Below, in pieces: positions 18,686 to 27,202 of a stretch of 64,000 nt of DNA; positions within the stretch are counted from its first letter, which is position 1, and each line of letters starts with the position of its first letter. The DNA lies in assembly GCF_024171725.1 (NCBI RefSeq), contig NZ_JAMTCG010000006.1, positions 370,730 to 434,729 on the forward strand, read 5' to 3'. A model generated the notes under the pieces. It was given only the letters and a program-made list of their open reading frames with translations. It was not told where the DNA came from and did not search any database. This DNA is from Williamsia serinedens (GTDB lineage Bacteria; Actinomycetota; Actinomycetes; Mycobacteriales; Mycobacteriaceae). The translations under genes were made by a program, and so were the position numbers.

Positions 18686-19603
18686 TCAGCGTCGGGAGAC
18701 GAACTCCCGACGGTGACCGGTCAGCGGGTCGTCGAAGGCGAGTCGGCGGGCGACGAGGCGCAGCGGTCGGGTGAAGTCGCCGTCGTCCGGCAGCGCCGCG
18801 AGGTCGGGACGCACGTCGGGGTAGAGCGGGTCGTCGACGATCGGCATGCCCAGCGACGCCATGTGCAGCCGCAGCTGATGCGTGCGACCGGTGACCGGCG
18901 TCAGCCCGTACTCGGCGAGGCCGGACTCCGGCCCGGCACCGACAACCTCTATCCGGGACCGGGCGTTCACCGGCCCGTCGACGACGCGGGCACGCAGGTC
19001 GCCGGCCGTCTTCTCGATGCGGTTCGCGACCTCACACGGCAGCGACAGCTCGTCGGGCGGCTCGGGCGCGATCGCCCGATACTCCTTCTCGACGCACCCC
19101 TGCGCGAACAGCTCCTGGTAGGGGCGCCGGACCTCCTGGCGGCGGGTGAACAGCAGGACACCGGCGGTGAGCCGGTCCAACCGGTGCGCCGGGCTGACGG
19201 CGTCGTCGCCGAGCAGTCGCCGCAGGCGGACCAGAGCCGTCTCGCCGACGTGCGCACCGCGGGGCATGGTGGCCAGGAAGTGTGGTTTGTCCACCACGAC
19301 GATGTCGTCGTCGGCGTGGAGGATCTCGAGGTCGAACGGGATCGGCGTCTCGACCGGCAGGTCGCGGTACATCCACAGCGGCTGTCGGGCCCGAACAGCC
19401 GCCGCGGGCTCGAGGACCCGCCCGTCTCCGCCGACCACCTCGCCGTCGGCGAAGCGGGACAGCAGGGCGTCGTCGGACAGGTCCGCCAGCGACGACGCCG
19501 CGCGCAGGGCGTCGAAAGCGGTCCCGTCGGAGCGGGGGACGATCCGGGTCGCGTCGACACCGTCGCGGGCCGGGAGTGGCACCGGACGGCGTCGACGGGC
19601 CAC
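18686..19603 (-). CDS. RluA-family pseudouridine synthase
   Basis: 305 residues. The catalytic aspartate is in AHRLDRLTAGVLLF, with upstream IVVVDKPHFLATMP and downstream PVTGRTHQLRLHMASLGMPIVDDPLYP, all hallmarks of RluA-type enzymes that isomerise uridine in rRNA or tRNA. The RNA target is not evident. GTG 19603 shares its first base with the last base of the upstream SRPBCC stop (TAGTG), so translation is probably coupled. No S4 domain is visible. Confidence 0.92.
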   Translation of the reverse strand: MARRRRPVPLPARDGVDATRIVPRSDGTAFDALRAASSLADLSDDALLSRFADGEVVGGDGRVLEPAAAVRARQPLWMYRDLPVETPIPFDLEILHADDDIVVVDKPHFLATMPRGAHVGETALVRLRRLLGDDAVSPAHRLDRLTAGVLLFTRRQEVRRPYQELFAQGCVEKEYRAIAPEPPDELSLPCEVANRIEKTAGDLRARVVDGPVNARSRIEVVGAGPESGLAEYGLTPVTGRTHQLRLHMASLGMPIVDDPLYPDVRPDLAALPDDGDFTRPLRLVARRLAFDDPLTGHRREFVSRR

Positions 19604-20040
19604 TACTTCTCCAGGTGCGACTTCAGGTTGCCGAGCAGCGCGGCCTGGATGCGGTTCAGGCCCTTCGGCGCGAAGGTCTTCTCGAAGAAGCCGCCGATGC
19701 CGCCGGCGCCCTGCCACGACGTCGTCGTCGACACCGACGAGCCCGACCCGCTCGGCGTCACCGTGTAGGTGGTGACCATCGTCGAGTTGGCGTCGGTCTC
19801 GGCGATCGTCGAGCCCTCGACGGCCACCGTGGCCTTCACGTTCCGCGACCGCTTCTTGGTGGCCTGCAGCGTCCACTGCGCGACGGTGCCGGTGCCCGAG
19901 GTGCCGCTGACCACCTGGTAGTCGAGGTACTGCTCGGGCAGGATCTGCGGGCGGACAGTCGCGTAGTCGGCCAGGGCGGCCAGCGTCGCGTCGGGCGCGG
20001 CCGCGATGTCGATCGACTGGGTTGCGGTCACCTGTGCCAC
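19603..20040 (-). CDS. SRPBCC-family protein
   Basis: 145 residues of the START/polyketide-cyclase-like fold: SIDIAAAPDATLAALADYATVRPQIL at the N-terminus (the usual P-x-x-V/L-W/A-x-x-L strand-helix) and TTSWQGAGGIGGFFEKTFAPKGL near the C-terminal helix. It probably binds a hydrophobic ligand. From memory it is the positional counterpart of M. tuberculosis Rv3718c, which is also unassigned. Confidence 0.88.
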   Translation of the reverse strand: MAQVTATQSIDIAAAPDATLAALADYATVRPQILPEQYLDYQVVSGTSGTGTVAQWTLQATKKRSRNVKATVAVEGSTIAETDANSTMVTTYTVTPSGSGSSVSTTTSWQGAGGIGGFFEKTFAPKGLNRIQAALLGNLKSHLEK

Positions 20041-20097
20041 GTCGTCACTCCTGCGTCTTCTCGGGTGCGTTCTCGGGACACAGGGTACGGGGGCCGC

Positions 20098-20595
20098 TCA
20101 GCCCCGCTGGATCGTGACCGGGACGTTGAGGGTCTGCGCGACGACGCAGTAGCGCTCGGTCAGCTCGAGCAGCTTGTCGACCTTCGCGTCGTCGGCGTCG
20201 GTGTCGAAGGTGAACGTCAGGCCGATGTCGGACATGCCGACACGCGCCTCCCGATCGGTGCCGAGCGTACCGCGGGCGTCGAAGGTGCCGTCGGCGCGGA
20301 CCGAGACGTCACGGACGTCGATCGACATGGCCGTCGCGACGGAGCGGAAGGTGACGCCCGCGCATCCGACCAGGGCCTGCAGCAGCATGTCGGCCGAGCA
20401 GGCGTCGCTGCCGTCGCCGCCGGTCGTCGGGTGGAACCCGGCGCGCACCGGGCCCGACCACGTGGCGACCGTGGCGGTGATCCCCGGGTCGGCGAAACTC
20501 CCCTCCGCGTGCACGTGCGCGACGGCGGCCGACGGGTCGGTCTTGTAGGTGTCCTTGAGCGGCTTCTGCAGCTCCCGCAACGACGAGGCATCCAT
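20098..20595 (-). CDS. OsmC-family peroxiredoxin-like protein
   Basis: 165 residues. It has the two active-site cysteines of the OsmC/Ohr fold, one in ALVGCAGVTF and one in ERYCVVAQTL, and the TGGDGSDACSADMLLQAL block. Such proteins reduce organic hydroperoxides by a thiol mechanism. It is divergent from the FAD oxidoreductase gene, with 63 bases between the starts. Confidence 0.9.
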   Translation of the reverse strand: MDASSLRELQKPLKDTYKTDPSAAVAHVHAEGSFADPGITATVATWSGPVRAGFHPTTGGDGSDACSADMLLQALVGCAGVTFRSVATAMSIDVRDVSVRADGTFDARGTLGTDREARVGMSDIGLTFTFDTDADDAKVDKLLELTERYCVVAQTLNVPVTIQRG

Positions 20596-20645
20596 GCTGC
20601 GATCGTGCCATGGGGTCCGTCTGGCACCCCTCTGCCCAGGGTCCT

Positions 20646-20651
20646 AGGCTC
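20646..20651 (+). promoter_or_regulatory. -10 element of a probable leaderless transcript
   Basis: TAGGCT (TANNNT) ends 7 bases before ATG 20659, so transcription would begin at or next to the start codon. There is no good ribosome-binding site, which fits leaderless initiation common in actinobacteria. CTGGCA at 20621 could be the -35 at 19-base spacing. Confidence 0.45.
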
Positions 20652-20658
20652 AGCGGTG

Positions 20659-22095
20659 ATGACTGTCGACGGTGCGGGGGCGAACGGGCGGGAGATGGGC
20701 TGGGAGGCCTTCTCCCGCGGCGTCGCCACCCTGCAGGCGAGCTACCGAGCGATCCCTCCGGACGCCACCGTGCGCCTGGCCAAGAAGACGTCGAACCTCT
20801 TCCGTCGACGCGCCGCCAACCCGCACCCCGGTCTCGACGTCTCCGGCCTCGACCGCGTCATCGAGGTGCACCCCGACGAGCTGACCGCCGACGTCGCCGG
20901 GATGTGCACCTACGAAGACCTCGTCGCGGCGACGCTCCCCTACGGCCTGGCGCCGCTGGTCGTGCCGCAGCTGAAGACCATCACCCTCGGCGGCGCGGTC
21001 ACCGGTCTCGGCATCGAGAGCACCTCGTTCCGCAGCGGCCTGCCGCACGAGTCGGTGCTCGAGATGGACATCCTCACCGGCAGCGGGGACATCGTCACCG
21101 CCACACCCGACGGCCCCGACTCCGCGCTGTTCTTCGGTTTCCCGAACAGCTACGGGACGCTCGGGTACGCGACGCGCCTGAAGATCCGGCTCGAAAAGGT
21201 GCAGCCCTACGTCGAGCTCCGCCACGTGCGGTTCACCGACGTCGCCGAGCTGCAGACGGTGATGGACCGCATCGTCACCACCCGTGAGCACGACGGCGAG
21301 CGCGTCGACTACCTCGACGGCGTCGTCTTCACCGCGACCGAGAGCTACCTGACCCTCGGACGGCAGACCGATGTCGCCGGAGCCGTCAGCGATTACACCG
21401 GCATGGACATCTACTACCGGTCCATCCAGCACTCGGCCGCGCAGTCGCCGATCCGGGACCGGCTGACCATCCACGACTACCTGTGGCGCTGGGACACCGA
21501 CTGGTTCTGGTGCTCACGGGCGTTCGGGGCGCAGAACCCCCGCATCCGACGGCTCTGGCCGAAACGGTTGCTGCGCAGCAGCTTCTACTGGAAGCTCATC
21601 GGCCTGGACCACAAGTACGACATCGGCGACCGGCTCAACGCGCGCAAGGGACTGCCGCCGAGCGAGCGCGTCGTGCAGGACATCGAGGTGCCCATCGAGC
21701 GCACCGCCGAGTTCGTCACCTGGTTCCTCGAGAACATCCCGATCGAGCCGATCTGGTTGTGCCCCTTGCGCCTTCTCGATCCGCCCCCGCCCGGCGCGGA
21801 CACCGCCCGGCCGTGGCCGCTCTACCCGCTGGAGCCGCACCGCACGTACGTCAACGTGGGGTTCTGGTCGGCGGTGCCCATCGAGCCCGGCGCACCCGAG
21901 GGTCGTGCCAACCGCCTGATCGAGACGACGGTGTCCCGACTCGACGGCCACAAGTCGCTCTACTCCGACGCGTTCTACGACGAGGACGAGTTCGACGAGC
22001 TGTACGGCGGCGAGCCCTACCGCCTCCTGAAGAAGCAGTACGACCCCGGGTCGCGCCTGCTCGACCTGTACGCGAAAGCCGTGAGACGACAGTGA
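20659..22095 (+). CDS. FAD-binding oxidoreductase, likely partner of the adjacent fatty-acid methyltransferase
   Basis: 478 residues, DHCR24/PCMH-type flavoprotein. The FAD domain reads EVHPDELTADVAGMCTYEDL and PQLKTITLGGAVTGLGIES, with the C-terminal substrate domain rich in Trp/Tyr. It is followed after 10 bases by a cyclopropane-synthase-type methyltransferase. Paired FAD reductase and methyltransferase genes (TmsA/TmsB, UfaA/BfaA) make 10-methyl fatty acids such as tuberculostearic acid by methylenating oleate and then reducing it. This pair is the positional equivalent of Rv3719-Rv3720, so the exact product is an inference. A GTG at 20656 is an alternative start. Confidence 0.85.
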   Translation: MTVDGAGANGREMGWEAFSRGVATLQASYRAIPPDATVRLAKKTSNLFRRRAANPHPGLDVSGLDRVIEVHPDELTADVAGMCTYEDLVAATLPYGLAPLVVPQLKTITLGGAVTGLGIESTSFRSGLPHESVLEMDILTGSGDIVTATPDGPDSALFFGFPNSYGTLGYATRLKIRLEKVQPYVELRHVRFTDVAELQTVMDRIVTTREHDGERVDYLDGVVFTATESYLTLGRQTDVAGAVSDYTGMDIYYRSIQHSAAQSPIRDRLTIHDYLWRWDTDWFWCSRAFGAQNPRIRRLWPKRLLRSSFYWKLIGLDHKYDIGDRLNARKGLPPSERVVQDIEVPIERTAEFVTWFLENIPIEPIWLCPLRLLDPPPPGADTARPWPLYPLEPHRTYVNVGFWSAVPIEPGAPEGRANRLIETTVSRLDGHKSLYSDAFYDEDEFDELYGGEPYRLLKKQYDPGSRLLDLYAKAVRRQ

Positions 22096-22105
22096 TGGTG
22101 ACTCG

Positions 22106-23443
22106 ATGACCACATCCCGCGAGCGCACCCGCGCCGACCACGCGAGCACGCGGACGCTGCTCGACCCTCCGAAGATGTCGTTGGCCGAGATCGTCGAGAC
22201 CATCGCCGGCGGAGACCTGCAGGTCCGCGTGACGGCGTACGACGGCAGCACCGCCGGTCCCGAGGACGCGCAGTACGGGCTCGATCTCGTCACGCAGCGC
22301 GGCACGACCTACCTCGCCACCGCGCCGGGCGATCTGGGCCTCGCCCGCGCCTACATCGCGGGTGACCTCCGCATGCACGGCGCCCCTCCCGGGGACCCGT
22401 ACGAGGCTCTGAAGGCACTGAGCGACACCGTCTCCTTCGCGCGACCGGACGCTCTGACGCTCGCCGCCATCGCACGGTCGCTGGGACTCGAGCACTTCAA
22501 GCCCGTCGCGCCGCCGCCCCAGGAGGCGCTGCCGCGGTGGCGTCGTATCGCGGAGGGGTTGCGGCACAGCAAGACCCGCGACGCGGAGGCCATCCACCAC
22601 CACTACGACGTGTCGAACACCTTCTACGAGTACGTCCTCGGTCCCTCGATGACGTACACCTGCGCCTGCTTCCCCGAGCGCGACGCGAGCCTGGAGACCG
22701 CGCAGGACAACAAGTACCGCCTGGTGTTCGAGAAGCTCGGACTGAAGGCCGGTGACCGTCTCCTCGACATCGGTTGCGGCTGGGGCGGGATGGTGCGGTA
22801 CGCCGCACGGCAGGGCGTGCATGCGATCGGTGCGACGCTGTCGGCCGAGCAGGCGGCGTGGGCGCAGAAGGCCATCGCCGACGAGGGGCTGTCGGAGTTC
22901 GCCGAGGTCCGTCACAGCGACTACCGCGACGTCACCGAGAGCGGTTTCGACGCGGTGTCGTCGATCGGCCTGACCGAGCACATCGGTGTCGCGAACTACC
23001 CGTCGTACTTCGGGTTCATGCGCGACAAGGTCAAGCCCGGCGGGCTGATGCTCAACCACTGCATCACGCGTCCCGACAACAAGGGCAAGCACAAGGCGGG
23101 CGCCTTCATCGACCGGTACGTCTTCCCCGACGGTGAGCTCACCGGCTCGGGCACCATCATCAGCGCGATCCAGAACCTCGGCGGGCTCGAGGTGATGCAC
23201 GAGGAGAACCTCCGCGAGCACTACGCCATGACCCTGCGCGACTGGAACCGCAACCTCGTCGAGAACTGGGACGCGGCCGTCGCCGAGGTCGACGAGTCGA
23301 CCGCACGCCTGTGGGGCCTGTACATGGCTGCCTGCCGGATCGGGTTCGAGCGCAACGTGATCCAGCTGCACCAGGTGCTGGCGGTCAAGCTCCACGACGA
23401 CGGGTCCAACGGCCTGCCCCTGCGGCCCTGGTGGAGCGCCTGA
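22106..23443 (+). CDS. cyclopropane-fatty-acyl-phospholipid synthase family methyltransferase
   Basis: 445 residues. The C-terminal half is a SAM-dependent methyltransferase: HHHYDVSNTFYEYVLGPSMTYTCA, the SAM loop LLDIGCGWGGM (about residue 221) and EHIGVANYPSYFG, all typical of CFA/mycolic acid cyclopropane synthases. The N-terminal 150 residues form the CFA substrate-binding domain. It acts on the double bond of membrane phospholipid acyl chains. With the upstream oxidoreductase it may make a 10-methyl chain rather than a cyclopropane ring. The two genes are 10 bases apart and surely co-transcribed. Confidence 0.92.
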   Translation: MTTSRERTRADHASTRTLLDPPKMSLAEIVETIAGGDLQVRVTAYDGSTAGPEDAQYGLDLVTQRGTTYLATAPGDLGLARAYIAGDLRMHGAPPGDPYEALKALSDTVSFARPDALTLAAIARSLGLEHFKPVAPPPQEALPRWRRIAEGLRHSKTRDAEAIHHHYDVSNTFYEYVLGPSMTYTCACFPERDASLETAQDNKYRLVFEKLGLKAGDRLLDIGCGWGGMVRYAARQGVHAIGATLSAEQAAWAQKAIADEGLSEFAEVRHSDYRDVTESGFDAVSSIGLTEHIGVANYPSYFGFMRDKVKPGGLMLNHCITRPDNKGKHKAGAFIDRYVFPDGELTGSGTIISAIQNLGGLEVMHEENLREHYAMTLRDWNRNLVENWDAAVAEVDESTARLWGLYMAACRIGFERNVIQLHQVLAVKLHDDGSNGLPLRPWWSA

Positions 23444-23495
23444 GCTCAGCTCTCTGAGATCTGGGCCCAGACGCCAGCTCGTCGGGCCAACTCCC

Positions 23496-23587
23496 CGACC
23501 GTGCAATAGATCCCGTCGACCGTGCGGTAGATCCCGTCGGCCGTGCAGTCGATGGCGCAGCGGTCAGAACGAGTGCACGCTCGGCGG
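23496..23587. repeat. 21-base tandem repeat followed by a shared 13-mer
   Basis: CGACCGTGCAATAGATCCCGT (23496-23516, 21 bases) is repeated at 23517-23537 with two changes and more loosely at 23538-23558. GCACGCTCGGCGG (23575-23587) is identical to 18673-18685 next to the first array. It lies between the convergent methyltransferase and dnaX genes. Confidence 0.75.
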
Positions 23588-23613
23588 ATTGGCGCCGAGG
23601 CGATCGATGCGCG

Positions 23614-25785
23614 CTAGTCGATCCGACGGGCTCCGAGTTCGGACTGCAGGAGTTCGAGGGCCATCGTGTCGGGATCGTGGTGCGGGTCCGGCTCACTGTC
23701 GCGGGCGTCGGCGATCATCTCGTCGCGTTCGGCATCACTGAGATCCTCGTCGGCGACGGGTGGTTCCGGTTCCGGCGCAGGCTCTTCCGGCGGGGGCTCG
23801 TCGTCGTTCGACGGGGGAGGCGCGTCCGCGGACCGGCCTCGCCGGGTGTACGTCGGCGTCGCCGCCTTGGCCGGCCGGTTCCCTCCGCCCCGTCCCGAGG
23901 GCGGTGCCGCAGGGACAGCGTCGGCGGGCATGTGCAAGCACCTCATCGACCAGTCGCCACCGAAGATCTGCCCCATCGCCGCACCCACCGCCGACGACGC
24001 CCGCGCATCGGACAACCGCGCGACGAGCGGTGCGGTGTCGTGACTGATGACGAGCGTGTTCCCCTCGACGGCTCGCACGACGGCCGCCGACAGCATCACC
24101 TGGATGACCTTGTCGTTCTCGCCGACCTTGGCGCGGATGTCGCCCCACGCGGCGCGAACAGCGTCGACGTCCACCGCAGCGGCAGCCGGCGCGGACTCGG
24201 CGGACGGCTCGGGTGCGGGTTCCGGCTCTGGTGCCGGCTCGGGCTCCGGCGCCGCCTCGACCCTCGGCTCCGGCTCGGGCTCCGGCGCAGGCGCGTCCTC
24301 CGGTTCGGGCGCAGACTCGGGTTCTGGCGCCGGTTCGACGGCCGGCGGCGCCTCGGCGGCAACCGGCTTCGGCGTGGGGACGGGCTCGGGCTCTGGCGTG
24401 GGGACGGGCTCGGGCGTGCGGACGGGCTCGGGCGTCGGGACGGGCTCGGGGGCTGCGGCGTCCGGCTGGGGCTCGGGGGCCGGGACCTGCTGCGACTTCC
24501 GGACGAACCGCGAGCCGGGTTCCGGTCGTGACGGATCGGCCGGAGCCGCGACGGGCGGTGGCGTCGACACCGACGCCGAGGGCACGGCAGCACCGTCGCG
24601 GACCACGGTCGGCGCGACCGCGGGTGCACCGCCGGCCAGCTGCGCCTCGATCCTCTCCAGTCGCTGCAGCACCGCCGACTCCTCGTCGGTCGCCGCGGGC
24701 AGCAGCATGCGCGCGCACATCACCTCGAGCAGCAGCCGGGGCGACGTCGTCCCCCGCATCTCACCGAGCGCGGCGTTCACCGTCTCCGCGTAGCGGGTCA
24801 GGGTGGCCGGACCAATCCGCGCGATTTCCTCGCGCAGGTGCTCCAGCTGGTCGCCCGGCGCCTCCACCAGGCCACGATCGGCCGCGTCGGGAACGGCCTG
24901 CAGCAGGATCAGGTCGCGGAAACGCTCGAGCAGGTCGACGGCGAACCGACGCGGATCGTGTCCGGCGTCGACGAGGCGCTCGACCGCCGAGAACAGCGCG
25001 GCGCCATCACCGTCGGCAAGGGCGTCGACCGCGGCGTCGATGAGGGCGACGTCGGTGACACCGAGCAGCGCGAGTGCCCGCTCGTAGGTGACGCCGGTGT
25101 CGTCGGCGCCGGCCAGTAGCTGGTCGAGGACGCTGAGCGAGTCACGCGGGGAGCCACCACCGGCTCGGATGACCAGCGGATACACCAGCGGGTCGACGGT
25201 GACGCCCTCACGGGCGCAGATCGATTCGAGCAGGCCCCGCATCACCGGCGGCGGCAGCAGGCGGAACGGATAGTGGTGCGTCCGCGACCGGATGGTCGGC
25301 AGGACCTTCTCGGGCTCGGTGGTCGCGAACACGAAGATGAGGTGCTCCGGTGGCTCCTCGACGATCTTCAACAGCGCGTTGAAGCCCGCCGTGGTGACCA
25401 TGTGTGCCTCGTCGACGATGAACACGCGGTACCGCGACTCGGCGGGGGCGAAGAAGGCCCGGTCCCGCAGTTCGCGCGTGTCGTCGACACCGCCGTGGCT
25501 GGCCGCGTCGAGCTCGATCACGTCGAGGTTGCCCGGACCGCCCGGAGCCAGCGCGACACACGACTCGCAGACGCCGCACGGCGTCGACGTCGGGCCCTGC
25601 ACGCAGTTGAGCGACCGGGCCAGGATGCGCGCCGACGACGTCTTGCCGCAGCCGCGCGGCCCGGAGAAGAGGTAGGCGTGGTTGATGCGGCCCGAGTCGA
25701 GTGCACGGCACAGTGGATCGGTCACATGCTCCTGGCCGACGACCTCGGCGAATGTCGACGGTCGATAGGTCCGGTACAGCGCCAC
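23614..25785 (-). CDS. dnaX: DNA polymerase III subunit gamma/tau
   Basis: 723-residue clamp-loader ATPase. It has Walker A GPRGCGKTSSARILARSL near residue 44, a zinc-binding set CVQGPTSTPCGVCESC, Walker B VFIDEAH-like VFIVDEAHMV, and a sensor region FATTEPEKVLPTIRSR. The C-terminal third (about residues 430-545) is low-complexity Pro/Glu sequence with many PEP and PTPEP units, then a conserved tail domain (AVDVDAVRAAWGDIRAKV). The tau-type tail contacts polymerase and helicase. No obvious slippery heptamer for a short gamma form was seen. ATG 25785 is the family start. Confidence 0.96.
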   Translation of the reverse strand: MALYRTYRPSTFAEVVGQEHVTDPLCRALDSGRINHAYLFSGPRGCGKTSSARILARSLNCVQGPTSTPCGVCESCVALAPGGPGNLDVIELDAASHGGVDDTRELRDRAFFAPAESRYRVFIVDEAHMVTTAGFNALLKIVEEPPEHLIFVFATTEPEKVLPTIRSRTHHYPFRLLPPPVMRGLLESICAREGVTVDPLVYPLVIRAGGGSPRDSLSVLDQLLAGADDTGVTYERALALLGVTDVALIDAAVDALADGDGAALFSAVERLVDAGHDPRRFAVDLLERFRDLILLQAVPDAADRGLVEAPGDQLEHLREEIARIGPATLTRYAETVNAALGEMRGTTSPRLLLEVMCARMLLPAATDEESAVLQRLERIEAQLAGGAPAVAPTVVRDGAAVPSASVSTPPPVAAPADPSRPEPGSRFVRKSQQVPAPEPQPDAAAPEPVPTPEPVRTPEPVPTPEPEPVPTPKPVAAEAPPAVEPAPEPESAPEPEDAPAPEPEPEPRVEAAPEPEPAPEPEPAPEPSAESAPAAAAVDVDAVRAAWGDIRAKVGENDKVIQVMLSAAVVRAVEGNTLVISHDTAPLVARLSDARASSAVGAAMGQIFGGDWSMRCLHMPADAVPAAPPSGRGGGNRPAKAATPTYTRRGRSADAPPPSNDDEPPPEEPAPEPEPPVADEDLSDAERDEMIADARDSEPDPHHDPDTMALELLQSELGARRID

Positions 25786-25794
25786 GGGTAGAGA

Positions 25795-27096
25795 CTACCG
25801 GCGGGCTCCGACGCCGATCGGGGCCGGAGCGACGACCTGTGGACGACCCGCCGGGCGCAGGCAGACGACGATCGTCACGACGGCCGTGGCCGCGAACGCC
25901 CAGAGGTACGGCTGCGCCGCGAACCACGTCAGCGCGGGGTGCACCGGGTTCATGAACAGCCCGATCCCGTAGAAGGGCCGCAACGCGCCCACGCCCTCCG
26001 GCACGAAGTACTTCCAGATGAACGCGTCGAGCACGACGGCGAGCGGCACGAGCACGAGGGCGACCGCGACGAGACGCCGTCCGTCGGTCCAGGCGCGCAG
26101 CACCAGGTCGATCGCGATGACGAGCAGCGGGACGAACCAGACCCAGTGGTGTCCCCAGGAGAAGGGCGACACCGCCGTCGTCGTCATGCCGGTGAGGGTC
26201 AGCGCCAGCAGCTCGTGACCGCGGCGGTGGGCGAGGAACGCGGCGCCGAGCCCGAGTGCCGCGGCGGCCAGGCAGCAGCCCAACCACAGGGCCGTGTTCG
26301 GATGCGGGGTGTCGAGGAGACGCGCGAGCGCCCCCCGCACCGACTGGTTGGCCGGGTTGCCGGCGACGCCGACGCGCTGCGAGTCGAGGACCTTGTCGGT
26401 CCAGAACATCCACGACTGCCGCGGCATCACCAGCACACCGACGACCACCGTCGCGACACCCACGACCAGCGCCGTGGCAGCTGCGCGCCACTGGCGCGTG
26501 ACCGCGAGATACACGACGAAGAACGCAGGGGTCAGCTTCACGCCGGCGGTGAGCCCGACCGCGAACCCCCGCAACCGGGAGTCCGGCCCGCGGAGCAGGT
26601 CCCACAGCAGGGCCGCCATGAGGAACAGGTTGATCTGCCCGAACCAGACGGTGGTGCGCACCGGCTCGAGCACCGACGCGACGGCCGCCGTCGCGACGGT
26701 GAGGAGCAGGAGCATCCCGGACCGTCGGTGGCCGAGGGAACGGAAGCTCGCCCACACCACCCAGAGCAGCGCGACCACCTCGAGCGCAAGCCATGTCCAG
26801 CCGGCGGCGTTCTTGCTCATCAGCGCGAACGGTGACATCACGACGGTCGAGAACGGCGGGTAGGTGTACTCCATGTGGCCCAGCACCATGCCGTCGTAGA
26901 TCGGCAGCCCGTCGAGCAGTCGGGACCCGCCGGCGCGGTAGACGCGGAGGTCCAGCTGGTTGTTGAGCAGCCCGAAGACCGGTGCGTCCCAGGGGATGTA
27001 GCGGTACTGGACAAACACCGCGAACCCGGCGACGACGACCAGTAGTCCACCGAACACCGTGCTGCGGGGCAGCACTCGGGCAGCGGGCATGGTCAC
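25795..27096 (-). CDS. GT87-family mannosyltransferase-like membrane protein
   Basis: 433 residues with about ten hydrophobic helices. The first extracellular loop carries NNQLDLRVYRAGG, with the acidic residue typical of GT-C glycosyltransferases, then YTYPPFSTVVMSPFA and PFSWGHHWVWFVPL. In mycobacteria this family (PimE, Rv2181-type) uses polyprenyl-phosphomannose to add alpha-1,2 mannose to PIM/LAM. The start is GTG 27096 or ATG 27090. It ends 10 bases before dnaX begins and may be transcribed with it. Acceptor specificity unknown. Confidence 0.85.
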   Translation of the reverse strand: MTMPAARVLPRSTVFGGLLVVVAGFAVFVQYRYIPWDAPVFGLLNNQLDLRVYRAGGSRLLDGLPIYDGMVLGHMEYTYPPFSTVVMSPFALMSKNAAGWTWLALEVVALLWVVWASFRSLGHRRSGMLLLLTVATAAVASVLEPVRTTVWFGQINLFLMAALLWDLLRGPDSRLRGFAVGLTAGVKLTPAFFVVYLAVTRQWRAAATALVVGVATVVVGVLVMPRQSWMFWTDKVLDSQRVGVAGNPANQSVRGALARLLDTPHPNTALWLGCCLAAAALGLGAAFLAHRRGHELLALTLTGMTTTAVSPFSWGHHWVWFVPLLVIAIDLVLRAWTDGRRLVAVALVLVPLAVVLDAFIWKYFVPEGVGALRPFYGIGLFMNPVHPALTWFAAQPYLWAFAATAVVTIVVCLRPAGRPQVVAPAPIGVGARR

Positions 27097-27202
27097 GCGT
27101 TCGAACTCGCCTCGATCGGTGGGTCTCGGGCGTCTGTCAGGCTATAACGTGAGTCCCCCTCCGCGGGCCGTCGGCGCGCGACTCATCGACCAGGAGTGCA
27201 CC

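Noticed and set aside
19604..19876. Upstream extension of the pseudouridine synthase
   Set aside because: The frame is open but lies inside the SRPBCC gene and lacks family residues; GTG 19603 is coupled to the upstream stop.
24200..24500. Repetitive DNA in dnaX as a CRISPR or mobile repeat
   Set aside because: The repeat is in frame and encodes Pro/Glu units; there is no spacer structure.
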